NCBI GenBank assembly: GCA_019925105.1
Contig: JAHGAU010000036.1
Location: 496,001 to 560,000 of the forward strand
From: Niebla homalea
Taxonomy: Eukaryota > Ascomycota > Lecanoromycetes > Lecanorales > Ramalinaceae
Length of the DNA stretch: 64,000 nucleotides
Direction of reading: 5' to 3'
Under the pieces are notes generated by a model. That model was not told the origin of the DNA. It did no database searches and was given only the letters and a program-made list of their open reading frames with translations. Of this stretch, positions 24,350-36,317 are shown piece by piece. Made by a program: the position numbers and the translations under genes. The first letter of the stretch is position 1, and each line of letters opens with the position of its first letter.

Positions 24350-26280
24350 TTTAAAAGAGAAATATAAATAATAGGATAAATTTAATAAGCAATAAAGAAA
24401 AATAAATAATACGTTTATATCTTAATTTTATTATTAATTTTAAAGGGTTTTATGAATTAAAGCGTAAGCTTTTTACTTAATTACTTTAACTTAAGGTTTT
24501 TAATGTTTAGTATTATTAAATCGTTAATATTATATAACTTTAATTTATATTTCTTATTATATATTTTTTAAGTTAATTCAGTAATATAAGGTTATTAATT
24601 TATTAATATTAATTATATTTTATATAATATTTTAATTTTATCTTTTACTATAAATATCTTTTTTTCTATAGGTTTATCTTTAAGTTTAAAGTAAATATTT
24701 AGATTATAATTATATATCGTTATAAAAAGATTATAGTTTAAAGTTAAGTATTCTAAATTTATATAAATAAATTTACTTAAAAAGAATAGCTTTATTTAAT
24801 TTATTTATTCGGAATTAATAAAAGTCCTTAAATATTATTTAAGGCCTTAATTTTAACGCTTTATTTAATTATCCGTTTACGGATAAAAAGCGGTATTTAA
24901 TTTACACTTTATCTTTATGTAATAATATATTAAACTTCAGAATTTATTAATAAATAAAGACCCTTAATTAATTACGATTTTAACTAACGTATTATAACGT
25001 AATACGATTTCTTTAAAGAAAAGGTCCGTTAACGTAATAATATTAATTTATTTTATAACGGGAAAATATCTATATATTTTTATATATTTATTTACGATTA
25101 TTAAAATTAAATTATAAACGTTACCCTTAACCTTATTTACGGGTAAGTTAATAATAAAGTCTATATTAAGTTCTTTTTAAAATACGGTTACTTAAGAGAA
25201 TAAAGTAAACTCGCCGTAAAAGTAATAACGTAATACCTTAATTTTTTAATAAATATTATATATTTTAATATAATTATTAATTTAAGCCTTTAAGCCGTTT
25301 TAATAATATTTACGGGATAAAAGTTTATAAGTCTTTTTAGCTTTAAAGTAGCCCGTTAACGGGTTATTATGATATTTATTAATCAGCTTTTCTTTAACCG
25401 CCTTATCCCGGGGGACGTATATACGGCCCTTATAAATAATAAAATTATTAAGATTAAGTTTTCAAGCATTATTACGACCTTAATAAAATACGTTTACGTT
25501 ACGTTATCGTCCTTAATCTTATATATAAACATATTATTAACCTATAAATCCTTAATAAATAATTTAATCGGCTTAAATTCTTTATAAAGCCCTTTAAGTA
25601 ATTATTGAATTTCGTTTTACGGGATAATAATTTAAATATTTTTTAAAGTGAATAATAATTAATAATTAATAACCGCCGTCCGCCAATATTTTACTAACTT
25701 ATCCGATTAAAGTATAAACTTATTCTATAAAATAAATAATAAGGTAATATTAAAAAATAAGACTCCTTTATAATTTAAACGTCTTAATAAAGGATTTATA
25801 GGGTTTATTTTACCTTAATAATAAAATATTCTAAAGTTATAATTAATAAGTTTTAAAGCTTATTTAATTTAATACGGGCTTAACGTTAATTACTTTATAA
25901 ACCCCCGGAAATTATTAAAATCCGTTTATACTTAAATAACTTTAAAGCTCCCTTTTAAGTAATACCGTTATTATTTAAACGTTATAATAATAATAAGGAG
26001 CTCTTAATTATACGTTTTATAATTTTATTTAATAAAGGTTATTTTTCTGGATTAATACGTAATTAAGCGTTAATAACTTTCCTTAAACTATTAAAATAAG
26101 ATATTTATAATAATAAAGTTAAATATATCGGTCTTTATTTATACCTTCCGTTCTAAATTAAAATCATAGAATAATAATACGTTAATAAATATCTCGCGGA
26201 ACCGGCGGAACGCCGTATTAACCGTATTATTCTACTTTAACGGGTTAACCTTTTTCTTTTCCTTATTACCTTTAAGTAAA
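24350..26280 (-). pseudogene. element E RNase H and integrase
   Basis: Defined by near-complete similarity, in reverse, to the + strand of 1-2900. The RNase H lies at about 26230-25800, followed by the zinc-binding and catalytic parts of the integrase down to about 24350. The frame is broken by RIP stops. An open frame at 25369-25587 on the + strand is antisense to this gene and is not a gene of its own. Confidence 0.75.
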
Positions 26281-26289
26281 TTAATTAAA

Positions 26290-27400
26290 GGCTTAATTAT
26301 CCTTAAATATTCATAAATAAAATAACGATAAAAATTTATAAAGCTTAAAAAGATTTATACTTTTTAATAAGTTTTTAAAGTAAATTAATCCTTAATTATT
26401 TAAATATGCTTTTAATCTATTTAAATTTTTTTAATAAAAACAATAAACCTTAAGAATTCTACTTAAATAATATTAAATTAATACTTTTTAAGATTAACGT
26501 AAAGTTAAAATTAATAAAGTTATTTAAGGATTTATTAAATATAACGTTAATAGTTTACCAGATTCTTATTAAATATTAAAATATTATTTAAGTAAATTAT
26601 ATTAATAGAATTAATAAAAGTATAATTAATATAAACTTAAAAGGTTATTAGGGCGTTAATTAATTTAAACGGTATAACGAGATATTTAAAGTAGCCGTAA
26701 TACGTACGGAACGCCGTCTTTTATTTATCGCTGGACTTAATCCGTAACTAATAATAAGTATCCTTAAAATCTAACTTAATAAATTATTTAAAGTTATTTA
26801 ACCGGTTAAGGGTTTTAATAATTAAGGGTAATAAATATTAATTTTTAATTATAATTACATTTAACCTATAATAATTAATATAAAAATGAAAGTTATTATC
26901 TTTTTTAAGTATAAAAAGGATTAAAGCGTTTACGGGTAACGTTAAATAATAAATCCAACTTTAAGTTATAATATCCTTAAAATACCGTTAAAGCTCCGTT
27001 AACTTTACCCGAGATAAGTTATATAAAAGACTATATAATAACTTTTTATTGTTTAAGTTAATAATATAATCCCTTTATTTTAATTTAAATAAAGTATTAA
27101 TAATATTATTAAAAAAGATATTTATATATTTATTTAATTCCCTCGGAATATTCCGGTTAATAAAGTCTTTTATAGTACTTATATACGTTAAATTACTTTA
27201 AAGGATTTATAATATTTTTAAGTACTCCGTTATTATGTTAACGTAAACGATTATAAAGATTTTATTGATCTCCGTTAAACTTTAATTAAAGTTATAAACG
27301 TTATTAATCTATAACTTATAAAAATTAACTTTAAAGCATTATTTATCCGCCGTTAAATTAATCGTTATTTATAAAGTATATAAAACTGGTAAATTAAGGA
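26290..27400 (-). pseudogene. element E reverse transcriptase
   Basis: Reading right to left: a GDYIINLN block near 27065, then ALILFILKKDNN (RT block 1) near 26900, a YRLNVIIIKN block near 26850, FIKLDFKDTYY (block A) near 26770, and KTAFRTYYGYFKYLVIPF (block B) near 26700. The catalytic YLNNILIFN has its YLDD Asp pair turned into Asn at 26583-26588. It then runs into the thumb. These blocks match the same region of element F (59200-59760). Non-functional. Confidence 0.85.
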
Positions 27401-27563
27401 CCACGTTTAAACCTTCTTAATTAATAGTATAAAAAAGTATTTTATATTACTTTTATTATTTTTAATTATTAATTAAATAATACTATAATTAATAAATATT
27501 ATAATAAAAAATCTACTTATTATTAAGAAAAACCACCTAGAATAAGATAATAAAAGTTAACTA

Positions 27564-28292
27564 TTGATTGATTGATTGATTTATATACGAGTCTAGCTAC
27601 TTTAAGCTAATTTCGGCGTTCCATAATACTGGTGGTTAAGTTACGGTTATTTTAATATTTATATTTATTTTAAACTTATCGCTTTAATTTTAAAAGGGAA
27701 AAGGAAACCGTAATCGGTTAACTTAACCCTAATTTACCTTAAATATTAACCCGATTTAAATAAAAACCTCTTTTTTATAATTATTTACCTTAATATTACG
27801 ATTAAGTCTTTACGTTAATTTAATCAAGATTAATAATTATTTTAAATTTTTAATTTATTATTTCCGTTAAAAATCTTTTACTTTTTAATATTATAATCCG
27901 CGGTAAGGATTTAATAATAATATTAAGCTTAATTAAGAAGAAACGGCCCCGATTATGTAACTTTATTTCTTTTAATACTTAAATTTTATTTTAAATATTT
28001 TATTATATAGCTTTTTCGGATTAACCTTATTTAATCCTAACTTTAACTTTTTAACGTTAAATCCCTATAACCTTTTTCTATTGGCCTTACGTAATAATTA
28101 AGCTTATTTAAGGTTAACTATACGTATTAATAAATTATTAAATATTTATTATTACTTTATTTATATTAACCACGTAACTTACCGGATAAAGTTTAAGGGC
28201 TCTTAATGAAATTATCCTTTACCCTTAAAATATTCGATTATTTTATAGTTTATCTTCTACACTTAAAAATGCCATTCCGCCACGCTCGCCCC
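27564..28292 (-). mobile_element. SINE-like non-autonomous element, copy 2 (729 bp)
   Basis: The (TTGA)n tail is at 27564 and the 5' end GGGGCGAGCG is at 28292 on the - strand. A 12-bp TSD AAAAGTTAACTA (27552-27563 and 28293-28304) flanks it. It aligns end to end with 956-1686, with the same 5' terminus. The 5' edge keeps its G+C and the rest is RIP-mutated. It is nested in the gag/protease part of element E. Confidence 0.78.
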
Positions 28293-28319
28293 AAAAGTTA
28301 ACTATAAGTCTTATTAAAT

Positions 28320-29600
28320 TATATATACTTATAAAATTAAATTTATTTAAGCTTTAATGTTAATTAATATACTTAATAATTAAGGATTATCTTAAAAATT
28401 CGTTTAACTTTTAATAATAAAAACCGGATATGCTTTTAATTATTTCTTTATTAACTTTAACCTTAAGGCGTCGTTAAAGCTTTATTATTTTTTAATACGT
28501 TATCCTTTTTATAGGATTTTACGCTTATTATTAAGACCTTATTTTATAAGATAATAAAATAATCGGATATATAATAACCCTTATTATAATATATATAATA
28601 CTTAACGTTCTTATTTACTTTAAGGGCAGTATCGGAAGTTTTAAATATAACTTTACGTTTTTAACTACGAGAATTATTTTTAATAAAAATATACGCTAAC
28701 TTTAAACCGTCGGAATTAAATTTAAATACTTTATTTTTAAAGGATTTACTTTTATTAACTTTTTAATTATTATTAATAATACGCTTTAAGTTATTTTTCT
28801 ATATAATTTTTACCGTTATAATATCATTCCGGGTTTTTAATATTTTATTAATTATAAGGATTTTAATTTTAAGCTCCGGTAAAAGCTTTATAAAGAATAT
28901 ATAAATATAAAACTTATATAATAATAATAATAAGTCCTTTTTTATAATCTTTAAAGTATTACGGAATTACGTTATTTAATATCCTTAAATTATTTATAAT
29001 AAGAAAGCCGGCGGTTTTCCGGATTAATTATTAAGTTTAAAAACTTATCCTTAAGTTCTTAATAGCTTATTCTATTAATTTCCTCGTTTAATAAATTAAA
29101 GATCTTATAAAAGATAGACTTTAAATAAAAAACTACCTTTTTTCTTTTAATAAAGAAGTACTTAAAATAAAATATAAATTATTTTTTTAAGTTAATAAAT
29201 TATATTTAATATTTACTTTTAAACTTATTTTAATATAACTTAAGTTTTTTTAAATAAAAGAACTTACTTTTATAAAATAAAATAAAAGCCGCCGGCGGTA
29301 CGCCGTTAATATAAAAATTAATAATAAAATTAATGTGGGGGAGAGTCCCGGAATATAAACCTTTATATTACGCGTTAACGTAATTAAATATATACTCTTA
29401 ATAAATATAGTTCTTAACTTTAAGCCGGTTAACTTTAAATTATAATTTTAAAAGTTAAACTTATTAAGCCGTAATATTATAACGGTATTCCGCCGTTACG
29501 ATTTATTTAACTATAATAAAAGGGTTCTTAACCGAATAGTAGATATCGCCTTCCTATTTTAAGGTTTATTAAGTTAATTGAATATTTATTATAACGGTAA
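28320..29600 (-). pseudogene. element E gag with zinc knuckle
   Basis: Downstream of the 5' LTR (29639-29984) on the - strand lies a charged region ending in a CCHC zinc knuckle at about 28610-28555. There the four metal ligands all read Tyr (spacing Y-x2-Y-x4-Y-x4-Y), exactly what RIP makes of Cys (TGY to TAY) and His (CAY to TAY). The protease would follow and is interrupted by the SINE-like insertion. Confidence 0.65.
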
Positions 29601-29638
29601 CGTTAAGCCTTCTCCTTAATAAAGAAGAAAAATTAAAA

Positions 29639-29984
29639 TATTAAATTAATTCCGTTAACGGTATACCGGCGGGATTAATAAAGGTAAATATAAAAAACGT
29701 AACGTTACGGTCTGGATACTTAAATATTACTTTAATAAGTAAATTAATAATAAGATTGATTCTTAAAAAACTTAAAAAGAATTAAGGTATAATTTTTACT
29801 TAAGGTAAAGGTAATAACTACCCCGCTTTATGTTTATTAAGCTACGGCTTATGAATAACGCATATTAAGGCCGTTATTAAGGCCTTTTACCAAGGCCCTT
29901 TATTAAGGCCTAACGGCTTACCTTAGCGTACCAGTATGGCGCACCACTATAGCGCCGGCGCAGAGATGGCGTTAGCTGCTAACA
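29639..29984 (-). repeat. 5' LTR of element E (right-hand LTR)
   Basis: Matches 21608-21953. The outer end (about 29920-29984, containing GTATGGCGCACCACTATAGC) is unmutated and ends CTGCTAACA at the TSD. The inner end starts TATTAAATTAATTCC, the RIP version of TGTTAGACTAACTCC. Confidence 0.88.
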
Positions 29985-29989
29985 AATAA

Positions 29990-31540
29990 TGTACTTAATA
30001 AAAACGCCGTCTTTTTACCTTTCGTCCGCAGAAAACCAGATATTTTACCTTTTAATTAATTAATTAAGTATTTAATAAAGGATACCGCTATATCCATTAA
30101 TATTATTAATTAAGTAAAAGAATATATCGATATTATTTATTCGGATTATAAAAATCTTTTATTCTATATTAATTATATTATAAAATATAAACGTTTATAT
30201 ATACCGTCCTTTTTAATAAAGGATATCCTTAAACTTATTTATAATAATAAGTACCCCGGATTTAAAAAGTACTTTAAGAATATATTACGATCTTAATATA
30301 TCCGGGGTTTTATAAAATACTTACAAAACTATATTTATTATTATTCTAAATATTTTACGCTTTAAATACGTTAATATTATCCGTATAATTCGTTCTAACC
30401 GATCCTTTTATTGTTATTGCTTTTTTATATAATAGCGATTAACTTTATTTTTACGTTATTAAAATTAATTAAAAATTTTAATACTTATTTATCAATTACG
30501 GATAAATTTATAAAATATATTACGTTTATCCCCGGGAGTAATAGATTTAACGTATGTAATTAAGTAAAGATCCTTTTAAATAAATTATAAATCGTTAATT
30601 AAAATATATTAAATACGACTATCTTTAATCGTAACCGGAAATTCTTATTTAAAATATAAAAAGTAATCTTTAAAGGATTAAATATATTTTTATTATACTT
30701 AATAATATATCACTTTTAAACCGATAATACATTTAAAAAAAATAAATTAAATAAAAAAGATTTTATTACGTTTCTATATATATATATTAAATAAACCGGA
30801 GATATAACCGATAATATTATTTCAGATATAATCTATTCTTAATAACTTAACGTCTTTATTTACGATAAAAATATTTAATAGGTTATTTTATAGCTTTACG
30901 TTAAATACGGCTATAAATATAACTTAACAATATTAATTTATTAAAGATTCAGAATTCCTTATCGTTTATATATCTATACGTAACGTTATAAACTTCGTAA
31001 ATATAAACTATAAGTAATATTACAGTAAAATATATTAATCGATATTCCTTAAAGTAGGTATTTAAGCCTTACTTTATCTACATAAAAGCTATTTTATTCC
31101 CTTTATAATAAAGATAATTATAAAGTTATCTTAATAATATATTAATTTATTTAAAATAATGGAATGAATTAAACGTTTAATATATTATTTAATTATCCTT
31201 AATAATTAAAGGGTATATTTGGTATTCTTAATTACTTAATTAAAGTTATATCCTTATCCTAGTAATAATTTATATAAATGTTTACGCTTAAACAGTCCCT
31301 TATTAATATTTATAAAAAATAATACGTTAATAAAAAGATCGTATATAATTGGATCTTTATTAAATAAATATATTTTCAATCGAGGATTAAATTAAGTTAT
31401 TAAACACCTTATCCGATAAAAGGGATAAAGACCTAAATACGATATTTAAATAAATATTAAGGACTTAACGAACTTACCCGAATTAATTAATAAGTAGAAG
31501 AAGGAAATATAACCGTTAAATCCCAAAAACGTAACATAAA
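29990..31540 (+). pseudogene. gypsy D integrase
   Basis: Resumes after the E TSD. The zinc-binding head has a (K/N)YPGFKKYFKNILRS block at about 30250-30300, and YIRGFIKYLQNYIYYYSKY at 30300-30355 (with His/Cys ligands turned to Tyr). The core begins with AINFIFTLL (the D of IDFI turned to N) at about 30430-30460 and SITDKFIKYITFIPG at about 30490-30540, then a NRNRKFLFKIWKVIF-like second block at about 30630-30665 and a YHF*TDN block near 30705. The rest to 31540 is the C-terminal domain, with RIP stops. Confidence 0.8.
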
Positions 31541-31769
31541 ACGTCGTTATCTCCACCGGATTAAGCAAACGTAAACGAGGTCGTCCTCGTAAAACCGATA
31601 TCCTAACGACCGATGTCCTAACGACCGATGTCTTAATGACCGATGTCTTAACGACCGATGTCCCAATCAATATCTTAACGATTGATATCCCAATCAATAT
31701 CTTGAGGACCGATCTACCGATTATTTCAATAAGAAACCGCTTTACCCTTATCCCGATCGTACCAACCGA
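31540..31769 (+). pseudogene. gypsy D C-terminal tail: AT-hook plus pentapeptide repeats
   Basis: The pol frame becomes open and nearly unmutated here: STGLS, then the AT-hook KRKRGRPRK at 31567-31593, then about eight five-residue repeats related to (D)(V/I)LTT, running on to 31769 where copia 1 inserted. AT-hooks bind the minor groove of AT-rich DNA. The order STG...KRxRGRxRK also ends the pol of element C. An open frame on the - strand here (31446-31697) is a shadow. Confidence 0.7.
31598..31715 (+). repeat. 15-bp minisatellite in gypsy D pol tail
   Basis: Tandem units of the type CTAACGACCGATGTC, first four almost identical, later ones mutated (CCAATCAATATC, TTAACGATTGATATC). The unit length of 15 bp keeps the pol frame and encodes five residues per repeat. 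Confidence 0.8.
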
Positions 31770-31774
31770 AGTTA

Positions 31775-31995
31775 TGTCAGCCTGGGTGCAGGCATGGTGG
31801 TAATGCTGTATGGAGTGTCACTGAGCCGTCATGCGAGCGGTGTTAAGATACTATTATAGCGCGTATATATATTATTACCTGGCCATATATCTTATATTAC
31901 CCGGGTATTTTATGCAGATAACATTATGTTTCTTAAATAGATTAAATATAATCTATATATATATTATTTACTCTTATACGTTTTTATATTTAATA
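31775..31995 (+). repeat. 5' LTR of copia 1
   Basis: A 221-bp LTR of the same family as 47737-47957, 53099-53319 and 56647-56867. The first 130 bases or so are nearly unmutated (GTGTCACTGAGCCGTCATGC) and the inner end is RIP-mutated, ending TTAATA where the clean copies end CTGACA. Ends TGTCAG...CTGACA form the usual short inverted repeat. A short open frame at 31831-32058 is not a gene. Confidence 0.87.
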
Positions 31996-32399
31996 ATTAT
32001 AAGCCCGATATCGTATATTATTATAATTACTTATTTATTAATTAATTTAAAGGTATAATTAATTATTTAAAAAAACTTAAATTAAGTCCTTAAGGTTAAT
32101 ATATTATATATAAATTAAAAATAAAAAAGGAATTAAAGAGTATAGTAAGCCTATTACTTATTATTCCTTTATACCCTTAAAATAAGCTTATATAAAATTA
32201 AACTTATTATTTTAAAAAAATAAAACTTATAACTTACCGTTATTAAAGGTAAAACCATTAAGTATTATATTTAAAAGCTTATTAACCCTACTTTTATAAT
32301 AAAATTAATAGGCTTAAATAAATTATTAAAATTAATATAATCCGTTATTATAGCGGATACAGCGGTTAACTTAAAGGCATTAATAACTTATAAAAATAA

Positions 32400-35300
32400 T
32401 TTATAAATATAAAAGCTAAAACTATAAGAATAAAAAGAGTAATATATATCTTTTATTAAAATTAACGACTTTATATACTTTATAATTAATAAAATAAAGT
32501 TTATTTATTTTAAAAACGTAAATTATTACTTATAGAATTATATATATACTGTTAAAACTAAGCTTATACCTTTAGATTCCGTACGTTATTTAATGGTAAA
32601 GAAAGAATATTATAAAATTATAATAAGATTTAATTCTTATTAAAATGTTAAAGTATAACTTAATAAGTATATTTAAATACTTATAAAAGTTAAAAGTAAT
32701 AATATCTTTAAAGTATTTAATAAGAAATAAATATATTATAATTTTATTAATATAATTAAGAAATAGGCTTTTATATTAATATAACTTTATAAATTTAATA
32801 TAAATAACTTAATTAACTTCTTAATAATTCTTATTAATCTTAAAGAATAATTTTAAAATTATATATAATATAATAATATAAAAAAGTTAACTCCGTTTTA
32901 CTTAACTTTTATTATTAATAAAAATTAAAATAATATTAAAAAAAATCATAAGCTTATATTTAAAAGTAAAAATATTAAGTTAAAAGAATGCCTTTATAGT
33001 ATTAAATATTAATTTAATAAGTATAATTATTTACGTATAAACCGATTTAGTCAATTTATTAACTTTAAATTTAATCTTATACTTAAAAGATAAATAAATA
33101 ATAAACTTAAAAATATTAAGATAAAAAAGAGAGTTAATTAAGCTTTCAAGAAATCCAGAAATTTTAAGTTAAAATAAAATAATTTATCTATATTGGTTTA
33201 AAATAATAATAATAATTTCAGTATATTAAATATAGGATAAGAATCTTATATATTATAATTATTATAAATTTTAGATTATAACTTAAGCTTTTATATTTAT
33301 AATAAAACAATAAAAGACTAATTTATTAAAAAAATAGATAAAAAGAACGATATTATTATTATTAATAATAATAAAATCTTAAAGTTATTATTTATAGAAA
33401 AATCGAAATAAATATTAATAGCTTTAAAAATAATAACTTTATTATACTTTATAACGTTACGTATATACCTGACTTTATAATTAACGTTATATTTAATACT
33501 ATCCTTATAAATAAGGGTATTTACTTTAATATTAAACGTTATTACTTTTATAGTAATAAATAAATAAGAATACTAATTAAAAGGATTAATAAATACTACG
33601 TACTTAAAGATAATATTAAATAAATTAACGCGATATTTATAACTAATAAAGCCATCATTAAATTAATAATTATAAGTTAATAACACCAGCTCCTTATATA
33701 TATTATTAATAAAGCAATTTAATACCTTTAATAAGTAATTAAGGGGGTAAAAATTACTAATAATATTAAAGCTTTAAATATAAGTAATTATAAAATTTAT
33801 ATTTTATTAAAAGCTTACCGGATCGTATCGAAATCCTTATATAAAGTAAAAATATTAATAAAGTTTTTCTTTTAAATTACTTATAATTTTATATAGATAA
33901 ATATAATAATAAACCGAGATTAATAAGTATTATATATAGTTTATTTTAAATACGATTTCTAAATAATATATACTTATAAATATAAGTTTAAAGCAATAAA
34001 TATCCTACAGAAAATTATTAAAACGATTAAAATACGATATTACTATAATATAGCCTTTATTTAATTAAACGGAAAAAGATCCTTAAGATTTAAATTAAAT
34101 AACTTTTTCAATAAGTTTAATATTATTTTTAAGTTATTAATATTATATACCGTTATATAAAACGGCTATTTAGAATAAAAAGGTAATTTACTGGCTATAA
34201 AAGTAAAAATTATAAGGTTATAAATAAAACTTCCTTAATTCTTATAGTTATAAATAGTATAAACGGCTGGTTTCCTTATAAATTAAATATTAATAAGAAA
34301 GTATTTATAAGTTATATTATTTAAAAAGGCTATTAACTTAAAGTTAAACCTTTAATACCTTAAATAATATAACTATAAAGCCTATTTACTTAATAAATCG
34401 ATCCTTAAGAAAAAGAAATTAACTATAAAAGTATATATTAATTTCTATATTAATTATAATAATATTAACATTTATAATATATAAATATTTAATTAAAAAA
34501 ATAATTTATATAAGGAACGTTTTCTTTAAAGAGAATAAGTTCTAGAAAGCCGATAAAATTAACTTAACTTAACTTAAAAAAGAGTTATTCCTTTATCCAA
34601 TTAATATCCTAGAAATAAATATATCTTATATTATTATTAAGTTATTATTAAATAAAAAAAAAAAGGATTTTATAAATAATACCGTTAACCCTATATAAAA
34701 GGGAAAAGAAAAAGAATAAAAAAAAAATTATCTATCCTTACCGACTTTAACATTAATAAATTACGATACGGTATCTAAGAATAACGACGGAGGAGATAAA
34801 AGAGACGGTAACGGTAATAATGGCGGTAATAGACCATTAACTTTACCACCAGATCCACTACCAGCTCCACCAGCTCCATCAGCTCCACCAGCTCCATCAG
34901 CTCCACCAGCTCCATCAGCTCCACCAGCTCCATCAGCTCCACCAGCTCCATCAGCTCCACCAGCTCCATCAGCTCCACCAGCTCCATCAGCTCCACCAGC
35001 TCCATCAGCTCCACCAGCTCCATCAGCTCCACCAGCTCTACCAGCTTTAAAGCTGAAAAAGAAAAACAATAATAAATCTGATTTCAATGTAAGTAATATT
35101 ATTAAAGGAAAAAGAGTTATAAGAGGTATAAAGAAAGCGAGCTATGCTGCAGCCCTTACTTTAGCTGTAAATGGATTAAAGCTATTATATTATATATACC
35201 ATCCTATAAGCTATATAAGAAAGACGAGAAGCTATTTCCTTCCCTATTAAAAATAAGTATACTTTACCGTAATACCTTACCTATTAAACCAAAATATTAT

Positions 35301-36317
35301 TGTTATATGTTAAAATACCTATACGTTATAGATTTTAAGTTAATAATCGAAGTATAGCTTAAAGCTCTTAAAGAAAAAGGTATATAGGAAAAAGTCTTAT
35401 TTAAATATACTGAAAAAGCGGATAAAATATTAATATTTATTACTTAAGTATTTAAATATAAATTTAACGATAAAAGGTATCTTATCAAATATAAAGCGAA
35501 ACTTTATATAAAAGGTAATTTATAAAAGATTAAATAAGATATATTTATTATTACTTTAATAATTAAGGTTCTTAAGGTACTTATAATTATAATAGCCGTA
35601 TTTAATTTAAATATAAAATAATAAGACGCTATTAATACGTTTATAAATAATAAGATAAACGAATATATATATATTAAATTATTAAAAGGGTATAAGAATA
35701 AAAACTTACTTCTTTTATTTTAAGTTTTATATAAGCTTAAATAATTATTAACTTTATAATTTAAAAATCTCTTAAAAACCTTAATGGATTTAAACTTAAA
35801 GTAAGTCCCGGAAATCGAATATTTCTTTATTAATAATTATATAATAATTTTCTTCTTTATAAATAATATTATCGTTATTTATAATTATAAGTATAATTAA
35901 AAAGTAAATAACTTTTAGAGTAAATTCTTTAAGGTTTATAAAATAAGAAACCTAAGTAAAATAGAATAATTCCTAAGTATAAAGATAATATAAGATTAAT
36001 TAAGTTAAGAAATCCGTTTATATTAAAATAATTATATTAATAAGCTTATAATAAAATTTAATATTATAATAAATTATACTTTTAAAGTACTTTTACGGAA
36101 TACCGAAGTTCTTATTAAAAATACCGGATAAACCTTATTTTAAGAAATCTATATATATTAATAATTTATTAACTTTATTAACTTTACCGCCGTTACGACT
36201 TAAACAGATATTATATACTTAACGTTTAAGTTATTTAAGTTCCTTATAAATCCGTTAAAATAATACTTAAAAGTAACTATAAAAGTATTATAATACCTTA
36301 TAGATATTAAATATTAT
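32400..36317 (+). pseudogene. copia 1 gag-pol remnant
   Basis: Order as in Ty1/copia: gag (about 32400-33200), protease (DYNLSFYIYN block near 33270-33300, standing for the D-S-G...H-I region), integrase (about 33640-34530, with a core including the AFI-LNGKRSL block near 34050-34090 and a YTVIQNGYLEQK block near 34150-34180), a Pro-rich linker with a minisatellite (34858-35045), and RT from about 35230. RT blocks include KYKFNDKRYLIKYKAKLYIKG near 35455-35520 and the catalytic FFINNI, with both Asp turned to Asn at 35872-35877. Integrase before RT defines the copia order. Non-functional. Confidence 0.85.
34858..35045 (+). repeat. 18-bp minisatellite, mutation-free, in copia 1 pol linker
   Basis: About nine to ten perfect tandem copies of CCACCAGCTCCATCAGCT, which in the pol frame encodes six residues (PPAPSA). 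The array is full of CA dinucleotides, the RIP target, yet is unmutated. The equivalent positions in copia 3 (about 50800-50860) and copia 2 (about 54335-54400) hold only a short, mutated Pro/Leu stretch. Gly/Ala/Asp-rich and Met-Glu-Leu-rich open frames on the - strand here (34761-35087) are shadows of the array. Confidence 0.9.

Larger units (their letters stand above)
21608..29984 (-). mobile_element. Ty3/gypsy element E, full length
   Basis: Two 346-bp LTRs (21608-21953 and 29639-29984) with termini TGTTAG...CTAACA enclose the element, and a 5-bp TSD AATAA (21603-21607 and 29985-29989) closes it. Coding is on the - strand: zinc knuckle, RT, RNase H and integrase read right to left, and a purine tract sits against the left LTR. 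One SINE-like copy (27564-28292) is nested in it. Its net length is about 7.6 kb. It interrupts gypsy D between RNase H and integrase. Confidence 0.9.
2966..31774 (+). mobile_element. Ty3/gypsy element D, split by three insertions
   Basis: D is read in five parts: 2966-5909 (leader and gag), 11763-13281 (protease and RT), 20580-21607 (end of RT, RNase H) and 29990-31774 (integrase and C-terminal tail), with the breaks closed by TSDs of a LINE (16 bp), element C (GTTTT) and element E (AATAA). Once the insertions are removed about 7.3 kb remain, normal for an autonomous gypsy lacking its 3' LTR. The right end is lost where copia 1 inserted at 31775. No second D LTR was found, so the left boundary is approximate. 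Confidence 0.8.
31775..36317 (+). mobile_element. Ty1/copia element, copia 1 (3'-truncated)
   Basis: The 5' LTR 31775-31995 starts TGTCAGCCTGGGTGCAGG. The internal region aligns with copia 3 to the point equivalent to 52146. There it stops and LINE sequence begins at 36318. The missing part is the last 1.2 kb: RNase H, polypurine tract and 3' LTR. The element sits in the pol tail of gypsy D. No matching right-hand TSD was found. Confidence 0.85.

Noticed and set aside
25369..25587. 72-codon open frame on the + strand
   Set aside because: Antisense to element E integrase and not supported by any domain.
31613..31715. 15-bp repeats as a CRISPR array
   Set aside because: Units are directly adjacent without spacers and are in frame with the gypsy pol gene.
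34761..35087. Gly/Ala/Asp-rich and Met-Glu-Leu-rich open frames on the - strand
   Set aside because: They are reverse-strand readings of the 18-bp minisatellite in copia 1 pol; the pol frame runs on the + strand.
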